A DNA stretch of 64,000 nucleotides from Dryocola clanedunensis subsp. sulfonylureivorans (GTDB lineage: Bacteria; Pseudomonadota; Gammaproteobacteria; Enterobacterales; Enterobacteriaceae), in contig NZ_JAERMU010000008.1 of NCBI RefSeq assembly GCF_016756775.1, positions 124,001 through 188,000 on the forward strand, given 5' to 3'. Position 1 is the first letter of the stretch, and the number at the start of each line of letters is the position of its first letter. A program made the translations under genes and the position numbers. Positions 33,784-42,779 of this stretch are shown here, piece by piece. The notes under the pieces were generated by a model that did no database searches, was not told where the DNA came from, and saw only the letters and a list, made by a program, of their open reading frames with translations.

Positions 33784-34050
33784 TTACTCCTTGGGGAGTG
33801 ATTGCTTATCTTTGCGTGCCTTCATCCAGGACATAAACCAGATTCCTGCACCTAGAGGAAGACCGCCACTTAAACCATATTTCACAGAATAAAAAGCTTC
33901 TTTTTTCCAACTGAAGAAAAACTTACCGTCTTGTAAGTAAAATATTATTGCTATACCCAAACTCACTAAGAAAACGGTAATAAATATAACAAATGGCCAA
34001 TATATACATAGAAAAAGAAAATAATAAAAACCGGTTTTATTTATTTTCAT
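33784..34050 (-). CDS. cdiI: CDI immunity protein of the resident locus (membrane type)
   Basis: An 88-aa protein with two membrane helices (residues 9-38 and about 58-74) and a charged end [12 protein letters not shown]. The ATG at 34050 overlaps the 3' end of cdiA by 14 bp, the normal cdiI position. A membrane-resident immunity protein fits the hydrophobic Gly/Ala-rich CdiA tip, which looks like an inner-membrane-acting toxin. It is needed for protection from sister cells that make the full-length toxin, even though this strain's own cdiA is interrupted. Family assignment is by position and architecture. Confidence 0.75.
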   Translation of the reverse strand: MKINKTGFYYFLFLCIYWPFVIFITVFLVSLGIAIIFYLQDGKFFFSWKKEAFYSVKYGLSGGLPLGAGIWFMSWMKARKDKQSLPKE

Positions 34051-34879
34051 TATCTTTCTTCCTTTTATCTAACTGGTCCGTTACTTTTCCGCCAGCGACT
34101 TCTGATGTTAGAGAACCAACAACAGCCCCGCCAATTTCTGAAGATACTTTCTCAGTAATCTTACCGGCAACAGACCCTGCAGCCGTACCCACTCCAGCCC
34201 CGATCATCGCATTAGTCGGATCTTCACCTTTGATTGTGCTGCCAATATAAGCACCACCAATGCTGACTCCTTCCGTAAGCAATGGACCTTTGCCCTGCGT
34301 TAACGCCCCTGTTCCTATCGCGATCAACGCATCAGTATAACTAAAGGGTTTGTCACCATTCACCGTAAGCTGCGTACTCACATTAGCCGCACCACCGATA
34401 GTACCGCCCGTTGCCACCGCTCCCGCATCGACTACGGAACCCGTCCCCATCGTAGCAGCGGTACTCATCAGTAACGCCCAGGATTTCACCAGTTCACTGG
34501 CCGGTTGAGGTGCACCTGTTCCCAGTCCTTTCGCAAGATCGCTTTGTGCCTGCGCTATTTCTGTGGCAGTAGCGCCGTTCTGCGCCATAAACAGGCCTAA
34601 TGAAGACGAAGCCTGAACACTGTTCATCATACCGCCGGGCAGACTCAGGGCATTTTGTTCAACCACCGTTTTCCCGGTCTGCGCCCCGGCTACCACATCC
34701 GCCGTGCTGTCTCCGGTTAAACCGCCCGCCAGGCCTGCTGCAAGGGTAGCAAGGGCCGACACGGTTTGCTTCTCCGTTTCGCTCAGTTCACTGACCGGTT
34801 TTCCGTAAGCATTCAGCGCTATCAGTCCGACCAGTTCCCCGGTTGCAGCACCTGCTGCACTCACCAGGGGGCTGTTTTC
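34037..34879 (-). CDS. Detached C-terminal toxin part of CdiA, after the amber codon
   Basis: This frame continues cdiA directly after the TAG at 34880-34882: [26 protein letters not shown], the rest of the pretoxin domain, then the variant border motif VEQN ([13 protein letters not shown]) near 34650. About 205 residues of toxin region follow, with hydrophobic Gly/Ala stretches ([24 protein letters not shown]) and a polar end [10 protein letters not shown]. Separate translation could start at a GTG (34864) but there is no clear ribosome site. Without the rest of CdiA it would not be exported. Its composition suggests a membrane-active toxin. Confidence 0.75.
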   Translation of the reverse strand, partial: ENSPLVSAAGAATGELVGLIALNAYGKPVSELSETEKQTVSALATLAAGLAGGLTGDSTADVVAGAQTGKTVVEQNALSLPGGMMNSVQASSSLGLFMAQNGATATEIAQAQSDLAKGLGTGAPQPASELVKSWALLMSTAATMGTGSVVDAGAVATGGTIGGAANVSTQLTVNGDKPFSYTDALIAIGTGALTQGKGPLLTEGVSIGGAYIGSTIKGEDPTNAMIGAGVGTAAGSVAGKITEKVSSEIGGAVVGSLTSEVAGGKVTDQLDKRKKDNENK

Positions 34880-36138
34880 CTAGGCCGCGGCGAGGGCGGC
34901 GTTCACGACGGCGTGGGCCATCGTTCTGGCAGCCGGGTCGTCAACGCTGTCGGCAATCACTTTGGTGATATACGGGGCGGCACCGTTGGCGAGAGCCCCG
35001 GCTATGTCGCCGCCTGCCAGCCCCTGTACCGCAGCCGTGGCCGCCTGTATCCCCTGCTGGATGGCGCTGCCGGTGCCATACTTCTGCATTTCAGTTTTGT
35101 AGACATCCGTTTTTCTCAGCTCGTCGGCGCTTAGCTCAGGATGTTTTTCTTTCGCTTTTTCCAGTCCGTTAATATCACCCTGCGTCCGCGCGATGTCAGC
35201 GGCCTGACTCCCGATTTCCCCAATCAGCTGCGCTTCCTGCAGGCGCCTCTGCTCTTTTTCCTTATCAAAAATAGGGGAGAGCGTCTGGTTGGCGTGCGCC
35301 ACGTCGCGGCTCAGGCTGGCGACGTCCTGGGTCTGGCTGTCCTTGTCCCGGATGGTTATCGTGCCGTTACTCACCGCCGAGCGGGTCGTCGAGTCCGCGC
35401 TGTCGCTGCCGTTAACGCCGACCAGCAGGCTGTTGGCCATGTTGCCGGTGAACTGGTCCGCGATGCTGCCGCCGGTGCTGGCTCCGATGCTCAGGTGCTC
35501 CACCTTATACTCGGCGTGGTTGTTGATATCCCCGAAGCCCAGCGTGCCGGTGTCGAGGCGGTTCTTCTCTGCGCTGCCCGTTGAGCCAATCACGGCCCCG
35601 TTCAGCTGCGTGTGTTCACCCACCGTGATATCAAAGCCACCTTTCCCGGCAAAGATGCCGGTCTGCTCGATAACCGAGACCCAGGTGCTGTGCATCTTGT
35701 CCCGCGCCAGGTTCACCGAAGCGGAACCGCCGCTCATGCTGCCGCTGATGCCGCCGCTGGCGCGGGTCTGCTTCGAATCGTAGCTGTCGCTGTCCTGCTC
35801 GCTGGTCAGAACAAGGCTGCGGCCCACGTCCATCGTCACCCGGCTGCCGCTGACCTGCGCCCCGGTCAGCGCGGTGTCGCGCCCGCTGACGATGCTGACG
35901 CCGCTGCCCGCGTCCAGCGTGGTCTCCGAGTGGGTGGTGCCGTTGCCGCGCTCGTTGCCCCTGCTTTTGTTGCCGCTGGCGTTAACGGTAAGGCCGTTGC
36001 TGCCCTGGCCGAAGTTAATACCCACGCCCACCGCGCCGCCGTGGCTCTCGTTTTTGCCGTCGAGCCTGCTGGTGTTGACGCCGGAGTCCAGCAGCACGTC
36101 GCGCTTCGCGCCGAGCGTCAGGTCGTTCCCGGCCTGCA
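34660..36138. repeat. 1,479-bp direct repeat, resident copy of the cdiA 3' region
   Basis: Partner of 31075-32553. It includes the amber codon at 34880-34882, where the orphan copy has CAG. The upper border is at GGCCTGCA (36131-36138), after which the resident gene continues into earlier FHA repeats and the orphan into the cdiB-leader joint. Confidence 0.9.
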
Positions 36139-39100
36139 GCTGACTACCCTGAACGTGGACGTCGGTGCCGGTGGCGCTGACGCTGAGGTTTTTGCCCGCC
36201 TGCACGGTGCTGCCCTGTGAATAGCGGTTGGTCTGGGTCTGTTCGGAGGTGGACGACTGGCTGCCGTAAGACAGGTTCACCCCAATCATGCTCTCAGGGT
36301 TACCGCCCTGCGCCTGGCTCAGCTGCGTACCCTGATAAGCCTGCACGCCGGAGAGCGCCGCTTTGACGCCGTTGAGGGCGGCGAGCCTGCCGCTGTCTTC
36401 GTTACCGGCGGTGTTGGCGCTGCTGACGGCGGTGCTGATGGCGCTGCCGACGGTGCCGGAGAGGGCGAGGGTGAGGCCGCTCTGCTTCTGCTCCACCTTA
36501 TGGGTCTGGCTGCTCTGGCTGTCCGCGGCGAGGATGTTCACCGCTTTGCCCGTGAGATTGATGTCCCGGCCCGCCAGCACGTCGGAGCCTTTTACCGTCA
36601 GGGTATTTCCGGCGGTGAGGTCCACGCTGCCGTTAATGCTGCCGACGGTGCTGCCCGCGCTGGTCAGGGTGCTGCCGGCGTCGGTGGTTTTAACGTCTTT
36701 TTTGCCGTAGCTCACGCCGATGCCGCCGGTGCCGGACAGGCCGGTCTTTTTCACCTGGCGCTGATGGTCCTCCTGGCGGGACTCCTGCGCGTCGAGAATG
36801 GCGAGACTGTTTCCGGCCGCCAGGCTCAGATCACCGGTGCCGGCAACGCTGCTGCCCTGGACGGTCAGGTCATGTCCCGCCTGCATCCGCACCGTGTCGC
36901 CGCCAAAGTCGCTGCCCACGGCGGTACGGCTGCTTATTTCGTCGTGGGTGAGGGTGGTTTTTTTCGACAGCGCGCCTTTCGCCGTCTGGCGGCTGTTCTC
37001 GGTCAGATGGAAGGCGGCGTCCCCCTCGCGGATGCTGATATCGTTGCCTGCGACGACCAGAAGATCGCTGCGGGCGTTGACCGTTGCCGCGCGGGCGCTC
37101 ACGTCATGTCCGGCCTGCAGCTGAATATCGCCGGCGCTTATCTGCGTGCCGACGTCCGTACTCTGCGTCAGGGTGCGGTCGGTGCCTTTGCCCCACGAGC
37201 CGGATTCGCTATGGGTGATGGTCAGCGTGCCCATCGTGAGATCGTGACCGGCGAGGATCTGCGTCAGGCTGCCGCTGCCCGCGCTGCCGATGTCGGTGGC
37301 GGTCAGGTTCATGTCGTTCCCGGCCTGCAGGCCCAGCTGGCCGTCGTCGTTCTGCACGTAAATGCCCGCCACCCGGTCAATGTGGCGCTCCGCATCCGCG
37401 CCGCGCAGGGTGCTGCTGCTGGTGAAGTCCCGCCCGGCGTAGGCCGTTAGCGCGTCTGCGGCCCACAGCGTGCCGCCGGTGTTGGTGATGTCGTTCCGTG
37501 CCTGCAGGTTTACCTGGCCGCCGCTAATCAGGCCGCTGTTGAACAGGTTCTCCGCGGTGAGCTGCGTAACGTCGCGCCCGGCAATGGTGCCGCTGTTGGT
37601 CAGATCCCCGCCGACCGCCAGCCCCACCTGCCTGCCCGCGAGCAGGGCGCCACTGCCGTCCAGGTCGCCCGGCACCCCCTTCGCGTAGACCTGCGGCACC
37701 AGCACCTGCTGGCGGCTGCTGTCCGGGAGCAGCACGGTCTGGTTCACCATCCACACGATGTCGGTGGTGAGCTGGCTCATCTGTTCGGCGGTCAGCGCCA
37801 CGCCGGGCTTCAGGCCCCATTTTTGTCCGATCTCAATGCCGTTGTTCATCAGCATCTTGTACTGCTCTTCGTCGCTGCGGGTCTCGCCGAGGTAGCGCTG
37901 CCCGGTCAGGGCGATGACCTGTTCGCGGATCAGCCGCTGCTCGTAATAGCCGTCGCCGAGCCGTTTCTGGATGTTGTTCGGGTCGGCGATAAACGCCTGC
38001 ATCATGTAGTCAGAGCTGAGCCATTTTTTCCGATCCGTAAATCGCGGGTCGGTTTCTATCAGGTACGTGGCGGTATTTTCAGGATGCCTGCGGAACAGGC
38101 TGCCGTCGGGCAGGCGCAGCTCGGGAGTGGAGGTGGTCATGCCGTCCATCGTTGGAAGTCCCTGAGACAGAGAGCTGGTATCCCTGCGGGCGATCGTGGT
38201 TCCGCTGCTGGTGATATCGACGTTTCCCTGACAGGCCATCGTTTTGAGGTCGATAGTGCGCACGACCGGGGCCGGTTGGTAATTGCTTTTTTTCGTGCCC
38301 TGGGAGGTTTTCGTGCCGGTGATGCTGTGCTTTTTCCTTGCATACCAGCGGGTCTGTTTGCCGACATCCGTCGTGATCTGCTCGCCCATGGTGGCGACAT
38401 TGTTCAGGGTGCTGATTGCCGCAGAAAGTAACCCACCCGCGACAATACGGCTGTCGTGGTTGTTCAGCTCGCGGCTTTTAATGGTCATGCTGCCGCCGGC
38501 GATAATCTGCCCCGGGTCGGTTTCCACCACCTGGGTTTCGGTTACCGTGCGGTCGTATTTGTACTCGTAGAAGGTATTTCCGCTGGTGCCGTCCGGCATT
38601 TTCGCTTTATGTACGCCGTACTTGTTCTTGCTGGATGTGTCGATGTCCGCCCAGTCAAAACGCTGGGTGGCACCGGAAAGTCCCCCTTCGTGGTGCGCTG
38701 ATTGCTCGGTCACCACCGTTCGGGTCACCAGATTATCGTTGATGTTGTTGATCTGTCCGATGCTAAGCCACATGTCCCCGGCGGATTCAACGGTAGAACT
38801 GTGGTTGTTGAGCCTGTCGGTCTGGCCTGTGGCGGTGAGGTTCTCGTCAAGTGCGCCGCCGATAGCTAAGCTTCCGCCGCTGTAGATCAGCCCGTGGTCA
38901 AGGTTGTTAATGGTGCCAGCGCCGATGTCGAGCTGCTCGCGTGAGGCAATTGTTGCCGCCGTTCCGTCTTCGGCAAGGTTATCGAGCGTGCCGGTGATGA
39001 TGGCGATATGGTCACCATAAATTCGTCCGGTGCCGGTATTGAGCAGGCTGACGGAGTCAATGTGCGTCAGCCCGCCGTCAATCAGCCCCCGGTTGGCCAG

Positions 39101-40909
39101 CGCGCCTGCGATGCGCAGATGGTTCTCACCGGCGCTGATTTCCGCCGCCGCGCTGTTCAGCAGGCTGGCTGCATCCAGATTCAGTACGCCACCGGCTTTG
39201 ATAATATTGTCGTTGGTCAAGCTTTGCGGGGTAGAGAAGGTCAGGGTGCCGTTGGCAATCACCTCGCCCTGGTTGTGGAAAGCCTGACTGAGCGCAAGCG
39301 ACATGTCTCCCTGCGACAGAACCTGCCCGTCGCCGGTAAGAGACCTGGCGACAAGATCCAAAGACTGCCCGGCGATCATCGTGCCGCCCAGGTTGTTGAT
39401 ATTCAGAGCTTGCCCCGCGCTAGTGTCGCTGACCTTCATGGCCGCACCGGACGAGAGCAGGCCTTTGCTGTTATCCAGACGCTCACTGGCAATCTCCAGC
39501 ATTTCGCCGCTACGAATGATGCCCGTGTTGTTATCCAGTATGGCGGTGGAGAGTTTTAGCGTTTTTTGGGCAGAGACGGATGCCCGTGAAGTGTTGATAT
39601 TTTCGCTGGCAGAGACTGCCAGACTGCCGCCCGCCGTCCGGCTGTCGCTGATATCTACCGATACGCCCTGCATGCGCAGGGAGCCAGCAGCGATATTCTG
39701 CCCGTGGGCGTTTAGCCTCCCCTGGCTGTTGAGGGTTAACTCTCCGGCACTCTGGCTTTTACCGGTACTGTCTACGCCCGCGGCAAACACGCTTTGTTTG
39801 CTGGCATCAATGGTTTTTGCGCTGATTTGCGTCTGTTTCCCACCAGCAATAATGCCGCTGTTCACCAGATTCTCCGTGGCGCTGACCGTCATATTTTCTG
39901 CTGCGTAAAGCGAGCCGCTGTTTTCAATTCGACCGTCAGCCGTAACCGTCACGCTGCCAGCCGAAGCGCCCAGCGAGCCGGCGTTACGCACGCCAACGCC
40001 TTTTTCGGTGCCAATCAGACGGATTTTCTGCGCGTACATGCCGCCAAGCTGGGAAACATCTATCGCTACCGCAGGCGGAGAGGGAGAGGCGGACGTTTGT
40101 TTTTTCATGGCCTGGTGATCGGCGGCGACGAGGTTCTGGCCTGCGGTAACATTCAGCTCATTGGCCCAGATCCCAGCGTTGACTTTGACCGTGCGGGCAA
40201 TGAGATCGGTGCTGTCCTGGCCGGTAGAATCCATGCCGCGGCCCTGAATAACGATCTCACCCAGGCGTACGTCGTAACCTGTTACCTGACCGTTGCTGAG
40301 CTGCGTCTGGCCGGTGGTCAGCGTGCTGCGGCTGGCGTTGATGAAACCGCAGCCGTCGCAGGTGATGCCCGCAGGATTGGCGATAATAACCTGGGCTCTT
40401 TGACCGGCGACTTCAATCGCGCCGTTAAGCTGGCTGGGGTTGCGGGAATTCACCTCGCTTAAGATGATTTTCGCTTCACCTTTTGCCAGCCAGGGATTGG
40501 CGGTGACCATGCCTCCCAGCTGGCTCTGCGCGGCCTTGTGGGAGTTATTGAGGATGACGCCGCGCTGGTTAACATCAAACTGGCTGTATTTGTTATGAGA
40601 AACGCCTTTGCCGTTCGGCGTCTGGATGTTGACCTGCGGCGTTCCGTTTGCGCTGTTGATGATAGTAGGTCGCTGATTTTTAGCGGCGGTATTATCGGCA
40701 ACCAGACCTGCCTGAGCGTTCACGCTGATGCAGCCCAGTGCCAGCAGCAGGCTAAAGCTGAGCCTGGACAAAGCACAGGTACGCTGGGCCGTCTGTTCCA
40801 CGCAGGATGAAGATGATGAAGCTGCACGGCCTGACGCCGCGATATCTGCGACCACCATCAACATGCCGCGCGCTTTGTTATAGATGACGCGATAGCGATT
40901 TTTATTCAT
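34880..40909 (-). CDS. cdiA: CdiA contact-dependent inhibition effector, interrupted by an amber codon
   Basis: TpsA exoprotein of a two-partner secretion system. It begins with an extended signal peptide (MNKNRYRVIYNKARGMLMVV, cleavage after NAQA near residue 66), then the TPS secretion domain with VNIQTPNGKGVSHNKY, VIANPAGITCDGCGF and NAS repeats, followed by long FHA-type repeats and a central region rich in Trp and Tyr at about residues 750-1000, where receptor binding usually lies. The frame ends at TAG 34880-34882 after 2,009 residues, inside the pretoxin domain; the orphan copy has CAG there. Readthrough would give 2,290 residues. It starts 10 nt after cdiB. As read, cells would display a toxin-less stalk. 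Confidence 0.9.
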   Translation of the reverse strand: MNKNRYRVIYNKARGMLMVVADIAASGRAASSSSSCVEQTAQRTCALSRLSFSLLLALGCISVNAQAGLVADNTAAKNQRPTIINSANGTPQVNIQTPNGKGVSHNKYSQFDVNQRGVILNNSHKAAQSQLGGMVTANPWLAKGEAKIILSEVNSRNPSQLNGAIEVAGQRAQVIIANPAGITCDGCGFINASRSTLTTGQTQLSNGQVTGYDVRLGEIVIQGRGMDSTGQDSTDLIARTVKVNAGIWANELNVTAGQNLVAADHQAMKKQTSASPSPPAVAIDVSQLGGMYAQKIRLIGTEKGVGVRNAGSLGASAGSVTVTADGRIENSGSLYAAENMTVSATENLVNSGIIAGGKQTQISAKTIDASKQSVFAAGVDSTGKSQSAGELTLNSQGRLNAHGQNIAAGSLRMQGVSVDISDSRTAGGSLAVSASENINTSRASVSAQKTLKLSTAILDNNTGIIRSGEMLEIASERLDNSKGLLSSGAAMKVSDTSAGQALNINNLGGTMIAGQSLDLVARSLTGDGQVLSQGDMSLALSQAFHNQGEVIANGTLTFSTPQSLTNDNIIKAGGVLNLDAASLLNSAAAEISAGENHLRIAGALANRGLIDGGLTHIDSVSLLNTGTGRIYGDHIAIITGTLDNLAEDGTAATIASREQLDIGAGTINNLDHGLIYSGGSLAIGGALDENLTATGQTDRLNNHSSTVESAGDMWLSIGQINNINDNLVTRTVVTEQSAHHEGGLSGATQRFDWADIDTSSKNKYGVHKAKMPDGTSGNTFYEYKYDRTVTETQVVETDPGQIIAGGSMTIKSRELNNHDSRIVAGGLLSAAISTLNNVATMGEQITTDVGKQTRWYARKKHSITGTKTSQGTKKSNYQPAPVVRTIDLKTMACQGNVDITSSGTTIARRDTSSLSQGLPTMDGMTTSTPELRLPDGSLFRRHPENTATYLIETDPRFTDRKKWLSSDYMMQAFIADPNNIQKRLGDGYYEQRLIREQVIALTGQRYLGETRSDEEQYKMLMNNGIEIGQKWGLKPGVALTAEQMSQLTTDIVWMVNQTVLLPDSSRQQVLVPQVYAKGVPGDLDGSGALLAGRQVGLAVGGDLTNSGTIAGRDVTQLTAENLFNSGLISGGQVNLQARNDITNTGGTLWAADALTAYAGRDFTSSSTLRGADAERHIDRVAGIYVQNDDGQLGLQAGNDMNLTATDIGSAGSGSLTQILAGHDLTMGTLTITHSESGSWGKGTDRTLTQSTDVGTQISAGDIQLQAGHDVSARAATVNARSDLLVVAGNDISIREGDAAFHLTENSRQTAKGALSKKTTLTHDEISSRTAVGSDFGGDTVRMQAGHDLTVQGSSVAGTGDLSLAAGNSLAILDAQESRQEDHQRQVKKTGLSGTGGIGVSYGKKDVKTTDAGSTLTSAGSTVGSINGSVDLTAGNTLTVKGSDVLAGRDINLTGKAVNILAADSQSSQTHKVEQKQSGLTLALSGTVGSAISTAVSSANTAGNEDSGRLAALNGVKAALSGVQAYQGTQLSQAQGGNPESMIGVNLSYGSQSSTSEQTQTNRYSQGSTVQAGKNLSVSATGTDVHVQGSQLQAGNDLTLGAKRDVLLDSGVNTSRLDGKNESHGGAVGVGINFGQGSNGLTVNASGNKSRGNERGNGTTHSETTLDAGSGVSIVSGRDTALTGAQVSGSRVTMDVGRSLVLTSEQDSDSYDSKQTRASGGISGSMSGGSASVNLARDKMHSTWVSVIEQTGIFAGKGGFDITVGEHTQLNGAVIGSTGSAEKNRLDTGTLGFGDINNHAEYKVEHLSIGASTGGSIADQFTGNMANSLLVGVNGSDSADSTTRSAVSNGTITIRDKDSQTQDVASLSRDVAHANQTLSPIFDKEKEQRRLQEAQLIGEIGSQAADIARTQGDINGLEKAKEKHPELSADELRKTDVYKTEMQKYGTGSAIQQGIQAATAAVQGLAGGDIAGALANGAAPYITKVIADSVDDPAARTMAHAVVNAALAAA

Positions 40910-40919
40910 CCTTGAATCC

Positions 40920-42605
40920 TTAGTATTGCCAGTTCAGGTTAAAGCCCAGCGTCACCGGGTCGGTGATGAAGCCGTCTGGTTTTGAGAACGGGACCCCGGC
41001 GAACAGATCGTAACTGGCTCCCCACAGGCCGCCGCGGATCCCCGCTACGCCACCCGCCAGATGATGGCCGATGAGGTAATCATTGCTGTGGCCGCCCACC
41101 TCACCATAATCCGCTGCCACATAGAGCTGCTGGTTGGACAGCGGCGTTTGCCATGACAGATCGTTGCGGATGTACCAGCCGCGATCGGCGTTCAGGGTTC
41201 TTTCGCCGTCGAAACCTCTCACCGTCCAGCGGCCGCCGAGAGAGAACTGGTCCTGCGGGGTGAGCGGCGTGCTGCTGATTTGCCGCAGATACTGGGCGTT
41301 GTAGCGAAAGTTTTGATTCAGCAGCGCAAACGGCAGATCGAGCTGGGCATTTATCTGGGTAATTTTGCTTAGCGCCGTGGCTTCGTTGAAATACTCTTCA
41401 GAAGCCGGCACGGCCCCGAACCAGCGGGTGCCCCGTTGGTAGCTGATGCCGGCATCCAGCGTGGCGGCCGCAATGTAATGGCGGTGCTGAAGGCCAATTT
41501 TCCAGGCGGAAGTCTGACGGCGCTGAACGTCTATCTCTTCACCGTCGACGTAGTTTTTAGCGTCGCGGGTCAGGACATCATAGGTGAACGTCGTTTTCTG
41601 ACTGCCGTTGCGGTGCAGCAGGCGGCTTAGCTGCAGATCGAGATTGTTGCTGCTGCCGCTGTAGCGATAATCGCCGTTCAGCCCCGCAACGGTCTGGTGA
41701 TAATCATTGCTGCTGGCGGTTAGTGCTGCCGTCCAGTAGGAAAAGGGCAGGGAATACTGGCCGGTATAGTTGTGCGTTCCTTTGCCGTCCGCGGCGAACA
41801 GCGAACTTCCCGCTGACAGATAAAGGGTATCGCTCAGGCTCAGCAAATTGTCGCCGTAGGCGGTGACGCTGCCCTGATAGCGCCCCGTGCTGCGTGAACC
41901 GGAGTCATCGAGCGAGAGGCCAACGCGCCACATGCGCGACTGCTGCCAGCTCAGCGCAATATCGCTTTCACCTGCCTCTTCGCCGGGAAGGATCTCCATG
42001 CTCGCCTGCACCGTCGGCACTCTTTGCAGGTTTTCCAGCCCCTGCTCGATATCCCGAAGATCCAGCAGGTCGCCCGCGTGGGCCGGGAAAGCGGAGTAGA
42101 GAGACACATAATGATCGCTTTCCTGCGTCAGAATGACGTGGCGCACTTTGCCGGGAATGACGGCTAAGGTGAGGGTGCCCTTAGTCAGATCCTGCTGCGG
42201 TGCCACGACGCGCGTGGTGACATAGCCGTGATCGATCAGCCTATTTTGCAGCGCGCTCATCAGGATATTGATGCCCGAGCTGCCTGAACAATGGCCCTTT
42301 GCCTGGTCGGCGATTTTTTGCAGAGGGAGCCAGCGGGGCAGTGCCTCAGCATGGGTAAGTTTTATCTCATTGAGGGCGAAGCAGGGTTTCTCTACCGGAA
42401 AGACTATTTTCCCTGAAGAGGCCGGGGAGGGGGAAAGCCTGACATCCGGCGTTTCCGGCGCAAGCGTTGCTTCCAGCGCGCGCTGTCTCTCCTGTTGCAG
42501 GATGAGCTGCTGGTCGCCCGGCGCGGCGAGGGCCGCGGTGAACGTCAGGGGGAGTAGCACGGCAGGCAAAGCAAACGCACGGCGGGTGCGCAAAGGGCAG
42601 GGCAT
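40920..42605 (-). CDS. cdiB: CdiB outer-membrane transporter of the CDI system
   Basis: TpsB/Omp85-type transporter of 561 aa. A signal peptide (residues 1-27, ending FTAALA) is followed by a plug helix region rich in Gln and Arg ([14 protein letters not shown]), two POTRA domains ([34 protein letters not shown]) and a 16-strand barrel with the conserved VRGFDGE motif of loop 6, ending NLNWQY with the terminal aromatic. It exports CdiA. AAGGAT lies 7 nt before ATG 42605. First gene of the leftward cdiBAI operon; the 5' leader up to the next gene (42606-42779) should hold the promoter. Confidence 0.93.
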   Translation of the reverse strand: MPCPLRTRRAFALPAVLLPLTFTAALAAPGDQQLILQQERQRALEATLAPETPDVRLSPSPASSGKIVFPVEKPCFALNEIKLTHAEALPRWLPLQKIADQAKGHCSGSSGINILMSALQNRLIDHGYVTTRVVAPQQDLTKGTLTLAVIPGKVRHVILTQESDHYVSLYSAFPAHAGDLLDLRDIEQGLENLQRVPTVQASMEILPGEEAGESDIALSWQQSRMWRVGLSLDDSGSRSTGRYQGSVTAYGDNLLSLSDTLYLSAGSSLFAADGKGTHNYTGQYSLPFSYWTAALTASSNDYHQTVAGLNGDYRYSGSSNNLDLQLSRLLHRNGSQKTTFTYDVLTRDAKNYVDGEEIDVQRRQTSAWKIGLQHRHYIAAATLDAGISYQRGTRWFGAVPASEEYFNEATALSKITQINAQLDLPFALLNQNFRYNAQYLRQISSTPLTPQDQFSLGGRWTVRGFDGERTLNADRGWYIRNDLSWQTPLSNQQLYVAADYGEVGGHSNDYLIGHHLAGGVAGIRGGLWGASYDLFAGVPFSKPDGFITDPVTLGFNLNWQY

Positions 42606-42779
42606 AAATCATCCTTGATTTATCAGGCAGATTAAAAGTGTTCAAAAACGAAGCAAATTATTTTAGGAGAAGGTTGGGCGAAGAGGAATGATGAGAGATT
42701 GAATTCAATCTGTAGTGATGGTTAAACAAGGGCCTGGGCAGAAAAATGCGGGCATCCAGCGATGCCCGCTACGGGAGGA

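Noticed and set aside
35141-40462. Many long plus-strand reading frames opposite cdiA
   Set aside because: They are mirror frames of a high-GC repetitive gene, have no ribosome sites, and their translations are rich in Arg, Ala and Val without domain patterns.
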